Source: Macrostomum hystrix
Lineage: Eukaryota > Platyhelminthes > Macrostomidae
Assembly (NCBI GenBank): GCA_950097015.1
Contig: CATNEN010000038.1
Location: forward strand, 12,952,001-13,016,000
Length of the DNA stretch: 64,000 nucleotides
Reading direction: 5' to 3'
The translations under genes and the position numbers were made by a program. Shown here one piece after another: positions 38,463-49,063 of the stretch. The notes below the pieces were generated by a model. That model was not told where the DNA came from. It was given only the letters and a program-made list of their open reading frames with translations, and ran no database searches. Each line of letters opens with the position of its first letter. The stretch's first letter is position 1.

Positions 38463-39180
38463 AACATTTTTTCGCAATAATGTTTCGCTTTAATTTGTTA
38501 AAGGGTTCATCGCAAAATAGCCTACTTTCAGTAGACCAGCAGTGCTCGTGAAGTTGTTTGTTTCTAACCTATAAAAATCCTTGCCCTGGTAATAATCATC
38601 AGGGCTAAATACAGCCCCATCAGTTCCAAAACCTATACTCTCCCAGGTCTCATCTCTCCTTTCTCGATCTTCAAATGCTGTGTTATTTTAAAATTTGTAA
38701 TGCGTGCTAGCGTAGTTTTCTAACTAGGCATTAGATGATTTGAGATTCCTCGGATTTTCCGATTTTGGTCGAACATGGAACTAAAATAGTAACTGTTGCC
38801 CCATACTAGCTGTTTGCGTGCATGGTCAGGTTTCCCCGAATATTTCTACTCATGATGCAATGCTCATCTTTTCCTTATGCCATCATCAAACTGCTTTCAA
38901 AAAATAAAGGAAATAAAATGAAACTCGCAAAATATTAAATTTTACTGCTTCAAACGAGTCATTCGCAGTTTCGATTTCAAAGTCGAAACTGTAACTGAAG
39001 GTCAACGGGCTAAGAGATCATTTGGGCTGCGCAGTTTCACTATTTGGCTCTAATAACGTGTTTCGTCAGATTAATTCAGAGCTGACTAATTATTTGCTTA
39101 AGTTCCAACGTAGCAACTAGGCAGACGTGGCATGTGCGTTATGGAGGCATGTACAAGCCAGACTCCACAAGTTGGTGGAC
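38463..39180. other. Upstream spacer of the 3CxxC gene
   Basis: AT-rich, no gene recognised. Confidence 0.5.
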
Positions 39181-39186
39181 GCTATT

Positions 39187-39271
39187 CTATTTTTAGATCA
39201 CCCATGCTTGCCTCCAGGTCGCCACTTGCAACAGCACGCCCTCACTCGCGCGCTGGCTGATCTATTTTTAG
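39187..39271 (+). promoter_or_regulatory. Two perfect MEF2-type sites
   Basis: CTATTTTTAG at 39187-39196 and again at 39262-39271, both matching CTA(A/T)4TAG, 75 bp apart and ~100-180 bp upstream of a TATA box. Suggests MEF2 control, for example in muscle or neurons (inference). Confidence 0.55.
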
Positions 39272-39369
39272 ATATGAGTCACGGGTCCCAGTAGCGTTGC
39301 TGCAACGTTTACATAAAAATCGAGCGGGGCCAGGAAAAGCCACGGATTCTCCCTTCCTCACCCGTGCAG

Positions 39370-39377
39370 TATATATT
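39370..39377 (+). promoter_or_regulatory. TATA box of the 3CxxC gene
   Basis: TATATATT 105 bp upstream of the ATG at 39482; start site expected near 39400. Confidence 0.6.
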
Positions 39378-39481
39378 CACGAGAGCTTGCGAGTTCCAGA
39401 TTCAAACGTAGGTAGGTAACAAAAAACAAAATCTGAATCTTGGAATTATTATAACCTTATAAGCGAAGTAAAGTCGCAGCA

Positions 39482-40090
39482 ATGCTGGCACCGCAACAAC
39501 TCTTCATCAACTGCCAGCTACCCCCACAGAAAGCAACCTATGGTGTAACGCCACCACAATCAATATATGGCGTTTCGCCGATGCAATCAATCTATGGCGT
39601 TTCGCCGCAGTCAATTTACTGCGTTTCGCCGCCACCGCCTCAGCAGCTGTCCAACATGATGCACACTGGTGTTCGATTCTCCCAGTTCGCCGTATCGCCT
39701 AATTCGTCAGGCGGGTTTGAAAATGGATACGAGAGTGATGCCTCGGGTTCGCACGCCGGCACATCGCCGCCCGGTAGCGCTACTGAACTGGCACCAGTCA
39801 TCTACCAGCATCACATCCAGCACTACCCGATGCCGCAATTCCAACAGCAGTACAACCAGCTGCCATTCCAACAGTACCAGAAATTCCAGCAGCTACAGCA
39901 ACACCAAGTCGACACTATGTCCGACTCCGCCTGGAAGGTTAAATTCATAGAGAATTTTTCTTGTTTCTCCAGCGGCAATTGGCATCTGCTGTTCGTGACT
40001 GAGCCGCCGGACATGCACAACACCGGCGTGGCTAGGAATGCCTGGCGCTATCGGCAGGATCAATCGAACAGTGTCACCTTTGTGTGCAGG
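39482..40090 (+). CDS. 3CxxC zinc-finger protein (RTP-like), exon 1
   Basis: The spliced product is 306 aa. The N-terminal ~135 residues are low complexity: a tandem of YGVSPxQSI-type repeats, then Ser/Gly and Gln/Tyr-rich sequence. From W154 the zf-3CxxC fold begins (WKVKFIENF ... WHLLFV ... AWRYRQDQ), as in receptor-transporting proteins (RTP/REEP-associated chaperones that help receptors reach the membrane). The exon ends TFVCR at GTAAGT, phase 0, cutting between the first two zinc Cys. The ZAR1 family shares the fold but has a different Cys arrangement. ATG 39482 is the first after the TATA-predicted start. Confidence 0.78.
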
Positions 40091-40228
40091 GTAAGTTCCT
40101 GGGCTATCAGTTTGACATGATTTATAACATCAGTAAGGCTAATTAACCATATAGATCATACACTTAATACAGCGATGGCGATCAATAGAGCATTATATAA
40201 GTAAAATTAACCCACTATTACCAACCAG

Positions 40229-40540
40229 GCCTGCCGCAACAGCACATTGGGGACTGGCCAGGCGGTCTTCTGGATTTACAAAAACGACGCCACCAACGAA
40301 GGCCAGATTCTGTTGAAGCTCTACAGCCAAAAATGCTCGGCGACTGGCGGCGGCTGCGGCAAATCGTTGGCCGACCCAATCTGGCAGCCGGTGGAGGCGG
40401 CCAGGGCTTTGGAAAGCGTGGCGCAGCACGTAGCGCGGGCTTATTATGGGGCTAGCGACTTCCACGGCAGTACAGCCAGGATTCAGCGCAGGCCGCCGCG
40501 ACGTGTCAGCGGAGAGAAGGTGCAGCGCGCTACTGATTGA
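40229..40540 (+). CDS. 3CxxC zinc-finger protein (RTP-like), exon 2
   Basis: Acceptor AACCAG before 40229. Completes CRAC, then AVFWIYKNDA, ILLKLYSQKC and C-x6-C (instead of C-x2-C), followed by PIWQPVEAARALESVAQHV and AYYG, matching the RTP C-terminal half. The third CxxC pair is not obvious, and vertebrate RTP-type C-terminal membrane anchors are absent, so a soluble form is likely. AATAAA at 40771-40776. Confidence 0.8.
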   Translation, partial: ACRNSTLGTGQAVFWIYKNDATNEGQILLKLYSQKCSATGGGCGKSLADPIWQPVEAARALESVAQHVARAYYGASDFHGSTARIQRRPPRRVSGEKVQRATD

Positions 40541-41145
40541 TAATTGCAGCAGTCAATTGAGAGTATTTACTCTTTTAATAATAGTCTATGAACATTTAAA
40601 TGCTTAAACCTCAACTTCTTAAAGCTTGCTTAATTATAATGAGTTCTAATTTTGTTGATCGTCCCTGTTACGAATCTGATCATAGTCTTCAATCGATATA
40701 AATCGTATTCTCTTTATCTACTGTCATGTAAAGCGAGTTTTCTGACCAATGAATTGTCTTAACTTAGCTTAATAAAAACCTTTGAATTTCACTTGTTAAC
40801 AGCTGAACAAAATCCGTTTTCCCTTATAAACAATGCCGAACTTTTACTTTCAAAATACTATTTTAGCAGGTTAAAATGAATTGAAAAGTCATGTGCAAAT
40901 ATGTACAAATATTTCCATTCCTAACTTACATTTTATTGCGTTGCAATGTAAAATTGGTTCTACGAGCGTAGATGTTGACAATCTTGTTACGCTCGAATAT
41001 ATTCCACAGTTTTGCTAATTAAAAGTTATTTAATGTGTTTTAATCATCCCAATTAGTATGCCATTGCTGCTATGTGAAAACATAAGTGTTCGCCAAAAAA
41101 CAAAGAGTACTTGACTAATTTTTACCAGTGAGTACGCTCGTACAT
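40541..41145. other. 3' UTR and spacer
   Basis: Contains the poly(A) signal; otherwise AT-rich without recognised features. Confidence 0.5.
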
Positions 41146-42710
41146 TCACCCGATTCTCTGGGTGAGTAGGAGGTGATTCTCTGGGTGAGTGGGAGGCGAT
41201 TCTCTGGATGACTTGGAGTCGATTCTCTGGGTGAGTGGGAGGCGATTCTCTGGATGAGTTGGAGTCGATTCTCTGGGTGAGTGGGAGGCGATTCTCTGGA
41301 TGAGTTGGAGTCGATTCTCTGGGTGAGTGGGAGGCGATTCTCTGGATGAGTGGGAGGCGATTCTCTGGGTGAGTGGGAGTCGATTCTCTGGGTGAGTGGG
41401 AGGCGATTCTCTGGATGAGTTGGAGTCGATTCTCTGGACGAGTTCGAGTCGATTCTCTGGGTGAGTTGGAGGCGATTCTCTGGATGAGTTAGAGTCGATT
41501 CTCTGGGTGAGTGGGAGGCGATTCTCTGGATGAGTTGGAGTCGATTCTCTGGGTGAGTGGGAGGCGATTCTCTGGATGAGTTGGAGGCGATTCTCTGGAT
41601 GAGTTGGAGTCGATTCTCTGGGTGAGTGGGAGGCGATTCTCTGGATGAGTTGGAGTCGATTCTCTGGGTGAGTTGGAGGCGATTCTCTGGATGAGTTGGA
41701 GTCGATTCTCTGGGTGAGTGGGAGGCGATTCTCTGGATGAGTTGGAGGCGATTCTCTGGATGAGTTGGAGTCGATTCTCTGGATGAGTTGGAGTCGATTC
41801 TCTGGGTGAGTGGGAGGCGATTCTCTGGATGAGTTGGAGTCGATTCTCTGGACGAGTTCGAGTCGATTCTCTGGGTGAGTTGGAGGCGATTCTCTGGATG
41901 AGTTGGAGTCGATTCTCTCGGTGAGTGGGAGGCGATTCTCTGGATGAGTTGGAGTCGATTCTCTGGGTGAGTGGGAGGCGATTCTCTGGGTGAGTGGGAG
42001 GCGATTCTCTGGATGAGTTGGAGTCGATTCTCTGGGTGAGTGGGAGGCGATTCTCTGGATGAGTTGGAGGCGATTCTCTGGATGAGTTGGAGTCGATTCT
42101 CTGGGTGAGTGGGAGGCGATTCTCTGGATGAGTTGGAGTCGATTCTCTGGGTGAGTTGGAGGCGATTCTCTGGATGAGTTGGAGTCGATTCTCTGGGTGA
42201 GTGGGAGGCGATTCTCTGGATGAGTTGGAGGCGATTCTCTGGATGAGTTGGAGTCGATTCTCTGGATGAGTTGGAGTCGATTCTCTGGGTGAGTGGGAGG
42301 CGATTCTCTGGATGAGTTGGAGTCGATTCTCTGGACGAGTTCGAGTCGATTCTCTGGGTGAGTTGGAGGCGATTCTCTGGATGAGTTGGAGTCGATTCTC
42401 TGGGTGAGTTGGAGTCGATTCTCTGGGTGAGTGGGAGGCGATTCTCTGGGTGAGGTGGAGTCGATTCTCTTGATTAGTTGGAGGCGATTCACTGGGTGAG
42501 TTGAAGGCAATTCTAAAATATCTAAAATTCCAATTTATACATTTTCCTGATCCCAATCGATAAATATCCCTAATCAAATAACACTGATCCTGTTCATAAA
42601 TATCTCTGAGTTTGAGGCGATATCTGTGTGAGTTAGAGGCGATTCTCTGGGTGAGTAGGAGGCGATTCTCTGGGTGAGTTGGAGGCGATTCTCTGGGTGA
42701 TTTGGTGGTG
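41146..42710. repeat. 23-bp minisatellite with higher-order structure
   Basis: About 60 units of GATTCTCTGGGTGAGTGGGA + GGC alternating with GATTCTCTGGATGAGTTGGA + GTC, and a rare marker unit with GGACGAGTTCGAG at 41437, 41851 and 42334 (414 = 18 units and 483 = 21 units apart). The main array ends near 42505, with a few units at 42610-42710. Long open frames on the minus strand (454 and 362 codons) follow from a 69-nt superperiod. Confidence 0.95.
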
Positions 42711-43069
42711 ATAATTTGCCGCCAGACGACAGGAAATTAAATTCCAAGAACTCAGCAAACTTGTATAAGTATTTTCAGACTAAAATTTAATTAAAGCAGT
42801 AAGACTACTTAAAGACTACTTTAAGTAAGCAAAGCAAGCCTCCATTGGCGAATTCAGCAGATACTAAAGGCCAGAACTATAAGAAAAATGGCAGCAGAAT
42901 CAAGCATAAAAAACAAAGCAGATAAAAACTGTTTCATTAATGATTTCTTTTAAAAGCTATGCAAAACTGATTATTTGCAAATGAGCACGTTCGGATTAGT
43001 TGATATCGATATATTTTCAATAAATAGGATATCGGTTTGGAAACGTATCGGTTTTGAAACCCATTGGTT

Positions 43070-43516
43070 TCAATTTCCGGTACCCAGAAGTTCTTTCTCC
43101 TTGGCTGCCCAGGCGGCGTCGAGTTGAGCATTGGCCCGTTTAATCTCGGCTACCAGTAGTTTCTGGCAGGCGTGCAGGTCGTTCTTTGAGTAATGCCCGG
43201 TGCGTTCGGCCTCTTTTAGCCGCTTAGTTGCGCCGTCATGCAGCCGTTTAGTGGCGAGCTTGGCCCGGTGTAGGAGCTCGCGTCCGTTGGCCGCAAGGCT
43301 GCGCCGATGCTCGCCGGTGACGCGGGGCAGGCTGACTGTCAGGCAGTCAGCGTCTGTCGCCTGTTCCCGACCGCTGAAGCCCTTCAAAGACAGAGCCTGC
43401 CGTACAGCTGGAAGTGCGGCGCGATTGGCGGATAGGTCTAGAATGACAGTGTCTGAGGACTTCTGGTACACATCAGCTAGGCTGCCCAATGGCACTTTGC
43501 CACCGCTAATTGTCAC
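43070..43516 (-). CDS. Mitochondrial ribosome recycling factor, exon 2
   Basis: C-terminal 148 aa of a ribosome recycling factor, which with EF-G splits the ribosome after termination. VTISGGKVPLGSLADVYQKS and LPRVTGEHRRSLAANGRELL and the closing ELLGTGN match the RRF helical domain and the start of the return helix. Acceptor CCCTCAG at 43517-43519; phase 0. The TGA stop (43070-43072) lies inside a 20-bp palindrome at 43054-43073. Basic residues of the ribosome-binding helix (Arg at EHRRSL, HRAKLATKR) are kept. Confidence 0.9.
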   Translation of the reverse strand: MTISGGKVPLGSLADVYQKSSDTVILDLSANRAALPAVRQALSLKGFSGREQATDADCLTVSLPRVTGEHRRSLAANGRELLHRAKLATKRLHDGATKRLKEAERTGHYSKNDLHACQKLLVAEIKRANAQLDAAWAAKEKELLGTGN

Positions 43517-43639
43517 CTGAGGGAATGAAAACAGGAAAAAAGACAGCGAAAAAACAGCCGCAACTAGACAACTTTATTCTCAGTATGATAAACATGACAA
43601 AACATATCCACAGAACGAGCTAAAAGTCCAGCGGCCAAC

Positions 43640-43882
43640 CTCCAGGTCATGAAGCACATCCGCTGTGATCTGCAGTCGCAGGTTGCGAAACAGTAAATCT
43701 TGAAAGCTGGCCAGCTCAGCCTGACACCTGCCAGTCAACTTGTCAAACTCCAAGCGCTCAAGGAGCTCCGGGTTACTGACACTGTCAGCAGTGGATGCGG
43801 CAGCTGTGGCCTGCTGCTGAGCCTTCTTATTCACCTTAAAGAGCACAGCCGATGTAGCAATGTGGCGGTGCATAGTTACCAT
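43640..43882 (-). CDS. MRRF: Mitochondrial ribosome recycling factor, exon 1
   Basis: 81 codons. The start MVTMHRHIATSAVLFKVNKK gives a basic, hydroxylated presequence suited to mitochondrial import; a second ATG lies 9 nt downstream. It continues with the RRF N-terminal helix (LERLEFDKLTGRCQAEL) and ends ADVLHDLE at GTTGGC. Full protein is 229 aa, slightly short of human MRRF (262) in the presequence. A 5' AG just before TTGCGGCTTTTCAATG could be a trans-splice or UTR-intron acceptor, which I cannot decide. Confidence 0.88.
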
Positions 43883-44807
43883 TGAAAAGCCGCAACTAAT
43901 AACTGGTGGGCTGCTAAGACACACTGGAAGAAGTTTTATTGTCAAAAATGTCGGAAATGTCCCAGCCGCAGACACCAGCCGCAGGGTGCATCGAAATAGT
44001 GAAATAGGCTGCAACTGCAACAGTAAATAAAAGCAAAATTAAGTGTTTTATAAGCTGTGTAGTTCAAATTTGCCAGTTATATGGATTCAATTCTTGTTAT
44101 AAAATTCATAGAAATAAAAAATTCTTACTGTAAAAATACTGTCTATTGTAAAAATTATATAAAAATTATACATGAAAATGTAAAATACTGTAACAATACA
44201 CCATAGTGCAGACCATGTTTGGTGTATGACGGAATGTAAATGTAAAATTTAGCTCACTGTACTACAGTATGACAATATACTAAGTTTAAGGATACTGTTG
44301 TACAATGGTACAACAGTAGCCAAAATTATCTTGGAAATATTTGTACATGTAAGACGGTATTCCTACATGAGGAGTAGAGAGGACAACACCCAACACATAT
44401 AATTAAAATTAATAAAAGCAACAAGTGAACATGTGAATATGAATATTGTGTTCAACTAACACAAATTTAAATACAAAGTCAAACAATATAATGTAAGTCT
44501 TCAAACCACAACCTAATATGGCAGAAATTTAGCAGATTAATTTATTCTCTTTCTTATAATTGAGTTTAGCACACATGACATATTTGTACGCAGTGAGATA
44601 CATACTTTTTTTATTTTGGTGTTCTAGTTCAATGACTAGCAAACTAGCAACATTGTCATGTATGACAAAAAGTAAATGATGGTCGATGGGGCACAACAAC
44701 TCCAATGGCAGTCTATGCTACAGGTGAATTACAATGTGCCCATTGCCCAAAACTTGTGCGACATGTAAGACAGGCAGGAGGGACCTTGTACAACAGAAAT
44801 TTCCATC
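43883..44807. other. AT-rich spacer
   Basis: Contains loosely repeated TACTGT/TGTAAAAT motifs (44130-44330) but no gene. Confidence 0.5.
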
Positions 44808-45090
44808 ACATACATGCGCAACACCCGGCCGACCCGGCCGAACCAGCCGGGTGAAACGAGGGTCAAGCAAGGTAAGTCGCAAAAACCAATTGACCAAGCG
44901 CAAAAAAATCAAAGGGGGGACCAAGGGACAAAAAAGGAAGGCGTGAAGAAAAGGAAAAAGGGGAGAGAAAAAGAGAGCAAATGAGAGCAAACTAAGTCGT
45001 AAATAGAGCAATGAAATGAACTAAGTCGCAAATGAGAGCAAAAACTAAGTCGCACGGCCAGCTAAGATTTGGGAGGTTGCGCATGTATGT
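44808..45090 (+). mobile_element. MITE family A, copy 1 (283 bp)
   Basis: 15-bp perfect terminal inverted repeats ACATACATGCGCAAC ... GTTGCGCATGTATGT; target duplication TCCATC at 44802-44807 and 45091-45096. Inside is a GC-rich CCCGGCCGACCCGGCCGAAC segment and repeated AACTAAGTCGCAAATGAGAG motifs. No coding capacity. Confidence 0.88.
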
Positions 45091-45905
45091 TCCATCATAC
45101 CATACATAGTCTGCAGTGTGTACAATGCATAGAAAAGTAAGGGAAGCAGATTACTGGCTACAAATGTAGAATAGCTAGCCATTGATTGCTATAGTCTAGA
45201 TCATGTTGATGTCATATGCTTAGAAAAAAATTAATGGGATAGGCCTAGAATAGTACACACTAATGTCTATTTTGCACAATTAAGACAAGAGATAAAAGTT
45301 TAAGTTAAAAATCTGGAAATGAGAATTAAGACAGTTTTCTATTTTCAACAACCTTTTAAATGCACTTGCTATATCACTTATAATTAAAGCTATGTATATT
45401 TTCACTAATAAATTCCAATCACACAGTAACCTAATGTAATAGGGATACAATTGGTTGGCATTGCCTGTTACCAATGACAGATATTAATCATTTATAGTAT
45501 TAATAATGCAGTGCTATCTGCTATGCATGCATTTCAATGCAGTGCTATACTGCATTATACCACCATTGACTGCTAAGTATACATGCCAAGAATTTTGTGT
45601 GAGGGCGGGGCAAGTGCACACCAACATTGCACACTTTTTTGGCAAGCAACACCAATGCATGCCTGAATATTTAGGCATATACTATGTCTTGACAATGGAC
45701 ATTGCACCAGAAATTATGTTTTCTAGTAGGCAGCAGGGCCTAGTCATGGAGAATGAGAAGAGAACAATTAATAAAAATAGGCCTACTATCTAGCTATTAA
45801 TTTACATGCACCTATAATTGCAGTAAGAAATAAGACAATGTAGAAAAATATGCCTAAACTAATCTGTAACTGAGAACAAAAATTTGACTAGGCCTACATA
45901 AACGA
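45091..45905. other. Spacer between the two MITE copies
   Basis: AT-rich, no gene recognised. Confidence 0.5.
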
Positions 45906-46193
45906 ACATACATGCGCAACCTCCCAAATCTTAGCCAGCCATGCGACTTAGTTTTTGCTTTAGTTATGACTTAGTTTGCTCTCATTTGTGACTTAGTTCG
46001 TTTCATTGCTCTATTTACGACTTAGTTTGCTCTCATTTGCTCTCTCTCCCCTTTTTCCTTTTCTTCACGCCTTCCTTTTTTGTCCCTTGGTCCCCCTTTG
46101 ATTTTTTTGTGCTTGGTTGATTGGTTTTTGCGACTTACCTTGCTTGGCACTCGTTTCACCCAGCCGGTTCAGCCGGGTGTTGCACATGTATGT
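45906..46193 (-). mobile_element. MITE family A, copy 2 (288 bp, inverted)
   Basis: Inverted homologue of 44808-45090 with termini ACATACATGCGCAAC and GTTGCACATGTATGT (one mismatch). Flanks AAACGA / AAATGA are a probable 6-bp target duplication with one change. More diverged than copy 1. Confidence 0.85.
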
Positions 46194-46235
46194 AAATGAA
46201 TCTGAAATTGCCACATATTTAGGGTTATTCGCCAG

Positions 46236-46658
46236 GGATCCTAGACACTTCGTCATCTTACAACTTCGTCATCCACTTGGAAGGTAGGACACTTTGTCAT
46301 CCAGCCTATTGGTATGCTTTAAAGTTTGGTCAGTTCATTATCTATTAATAACAAGCAATCAAGTTCGTCATCAATAAAGTAAGGGTGGGGTGGTCGGGCA
46401 GAGGTGTGAACACACTTCACACCCTAAATTGTCAAAAAGAGGTGTCAAAACTGATTTCATTATAAGAGTTGAAAGACAGGTGCCAACAGGATATGAGGAG
46501 GGTGGGGAGGAGTGGTTCTGTTTTAACTTTGAAAACTTTTGTTTTATAGATGACGAAGTGTCCACAAGTCTAAGTCTCTTCGTCATCCACCCTCTAAGAT
46601 ATTGGACAGATCGTCATCTGGATGACGAAGTTATAAGATGACGAAGTGTCCAGGTACC
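46236..46658. mobile_element. MITE family B (423 bp)
   Basis: TIRs of ~41 bp starting GGATCCTAGACACTTCGTCA and GGTACCTGGACACTTCGTCA (reverse complement of the right end). Perfect 9-bp target duplication ATTCGCCAG at 46227-46235 and 46659-46667. The ends are built of repeated GATGACGAAGT motifs. A 9-bp duplication and GG termini suggest a Merlin- or Mutator-related source (inference). No coding capacity. Confidence 0.87.
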
Positions 46659-46667
46659 ATTCGCCAG

Positions 46668-47303
46668 CAGTTCATGTAATGGCTAAATTATTCAAGTTGC
46701 GCTTAAGCGCAATTTAAAAAAAGAAAAAATGAATGTGCGAAACTGCAAGTTTTGAATATTGTCGTAAAAATCACTCGTCTGGACAAAATCTAAGCAAGTA
46801 CAAGTGCCAATGTGCCATTTAATTGACAAGTTAAATTATTAGCCAGATCGAACAATTCTTAGCGGTCTAAAATCACCAGAAGAACATGGAAGCAAAACGT
46901 TAACGTTGAAATTTCTGGCAGACAAGCTGAGAGTCCGTGTCAGCTGATCGAGATTAGGTAGCCATCTGTCTCAAATCTACCGTCTACGGTAGGCCTATTC
47001 CTAGAAATGTTGAATAAATTTTAAATTAAAAATAGTGCTGCAGATAATGTGTTTTGTATATAGAATATAATGTTTTAAAGTTTTAAAAAAGGAAGAATTG
47101 AAAGTTTAAAAATTATTCGAATCTTCAAAACCTGTTTTTGGTCTTTCAAAATTGTTATATTAGACCTGCTCATATTATTCTATACACTATATAAAACAAT
47201 CTTCAGGCATTAGTGCATGCTTCTGCATGTTCGTTTAACTCACTCGCTGTGGATTCGTCAAATAACGTTCTTTCAGTGATTAAGACTTTTGTTGTTCGCA
47301 ATC
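46668..47303. other. 5' flank of the MEX-3-like gene
   Basis: AT-rich; no certain TATA or CCAAT element picked out. Confidence 0.5.
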
Positions 47304-48027
47304 ATGTCTGAGTCTGTTTTGCAAGGCACGCTAAATATTCCTTCGGCATTCGCCTCAAGTGATGGCTGCTTCTCAACGTTTCCCAATAAAATACAATCGT
47401 CAAAGTGTCGGTTTTCTTTGGCAGATAGTCTATTTTCTGCTTTTCAAGACACGAATGCTCCAGACAGCCAAGCAAGTGCGAAACCGTGGTTCTTTAGTTC
47501 CGACTATTCGATTCCATGTCGCTCTAACAGTGTATTAACAGCTCAACAGCTTCACCCACTGCGTCCACAGCAGAAGCCATTCTTGGAACCATTTAGCAAA
47601 GAGGAAGAGTCCCAATGGGCTATGAACTCAACAGAATCGTTGCTTCAGACCAACTTGACAAATGCAGACGCTATTGGTAGTCTATTTTCAATAGATTCAG
47701 ATTCACACCGACTGAATTCTCTCAATCACCTAGATAGGCATTTGCCATTGCCACTGTCAACAAATGCTGTTGCATCAGTTGAAAACAGTGGTGGAATTTC
47801 TCCATGTACTGATGGTTTTCAAAATGAGTTGCTTAGTCAACTGGATGACCACTTGACCCTCATTCAACCACAGGAAAAGCAACCAGATTTTCTGCAGAAG
47901 ATAGCATCTAGTATTAATCCTACTGCAATTGGCAGTGGAATTACTTCTATTGAACCCAAGTTGACAATGACAGAAAGGATCCATGTGCCTACCTCAGATC
48001 ATGTCGCAGAGATTGTGGGAAAGAATG
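47304..48027 (+). CDS. MEX-3-like KH-domain RNA-binding protein, exon 1
   Basis: The spliced protein is 554 aa. Start ATG 47304 (MSESVLQGTL); an upstream in-frame start adds five residues. The first ~220 residues are unstructured, Ser/Gln/Asn-rich. KH1 begins at ~222 with MTERIHVPTSDHVAEIVGKNG, very close to MEX-3 KH1 (TERVPVPTSEHVAEIVG), and the exon breaks inside GKNG, phase 1, at GTATGT. MEX-3 proteins are cytoplasmic translational repressors in germline, embryo and stem cells. Confidence 0.88.
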
Positions 48028-48880
48028 GTATGTCGTCTTAATTAACTTTTGCCAAATACATTTTGTATGACTTATATTTATATTGTCATAATATCTAGGC
48101 CTACTTCATATATTACATAGTCTAGGCTGCCCTAGACTTTATGTTAATCAATTAAAGATTATTTAGGCTTGTAAAGTTTGATTTCAGGCTTTTATAGCAT
48201 TATTGTTGATTTTTTGTGTACAATATATGGATAGGCCTACTATTAGTTCCAAAAACAAATAAGTAAGCCTAACGTCATAACAATAAACAAATTAACTTAT
48301 AAATATAATAATATTAATTGTGTCTTTTATAAAAATAAAAATGAACCATGAGTTTTGTTAGGCCTATTAATCCAATTAATTAAATTTACATTAACTAATT
48401 CATTAGAAAGTAAAAACTGATTGTTTAGGTCAATTAATACATCAATGATCAATAATGTATTGAATACATGAATTTATGTTCAAGTGTATTCATATAATTT
48501 ACAAAGACATATTTGTATTTTGCTGTTATATCTTATATGTCCAAGTTAGTTTTATTAACATAATTATAAACTGCCAAAGCAAAAATGTCTGAATATTTTA
48601 GGGGAATATGAATAGTGTAATGTGCTATAACATCTTTTTACCTTTTAGCTTTAGGCAATTTAGGATGACAATTGACATCCTAATTATCAAGTAGGATTTT
48701 GCTGGTGTATGACAATTGTAGCCTATTTTTCTAGTTGGCTCTGGTGTGTGGTAGAAGTTTGTTTGTAAAAAATATGACTACTTTTGTTATTTTTACTTTA
48801 TTGGCTATTTTTGCTTTTACAATTGACACAAAATTATATTTTGTGCATTCTGTTTTTCCATTTTCACATTGCATTCAAAG
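48028..48880. other. MEX-3-like gene intron 1
   Basis: AT-rich intron with GTATGT donor and a pyrimidine tract before AAAG at 48880. No other feature seen. Confidence 0.7.
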
Positions 48881-48990
48881 GTCAAAGAATCAGACACCTG
48901 CGAGAGCAGCTGAAAGTGTGGGTGAAGACACCAGCCCGAGATGAGCCACCAGTCTTTGAGATCACTGGTATGCCTGAGAAGCTTGGAGAG
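48881..48990 (+). CDS. MEX-3-like protein, exon 2
   Basis: Completes KH1: QRIRHLREQLKVWVKTPARD then EPPVFEITG, matching the MEX-3 segment KIKALRAKTNTYIKTP. Phase 1 to phase 0; donor GTAAGA. Confidence 0.9.
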
Positions 48991-49063
48991 GTAAGAGTTA
49001 ATATTGATTCTTGTAAGTCGGATACTTGTTCTAGCTTTAAGTTCTTTTAACCCTTTGTTTCAG

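Noticed and set aside
41146-42577. Minus-strand open frames of 454 and 362 codons
   Set aside because: They are translations of the 23-bp minisatellite in two frames at once; no start context or domain.
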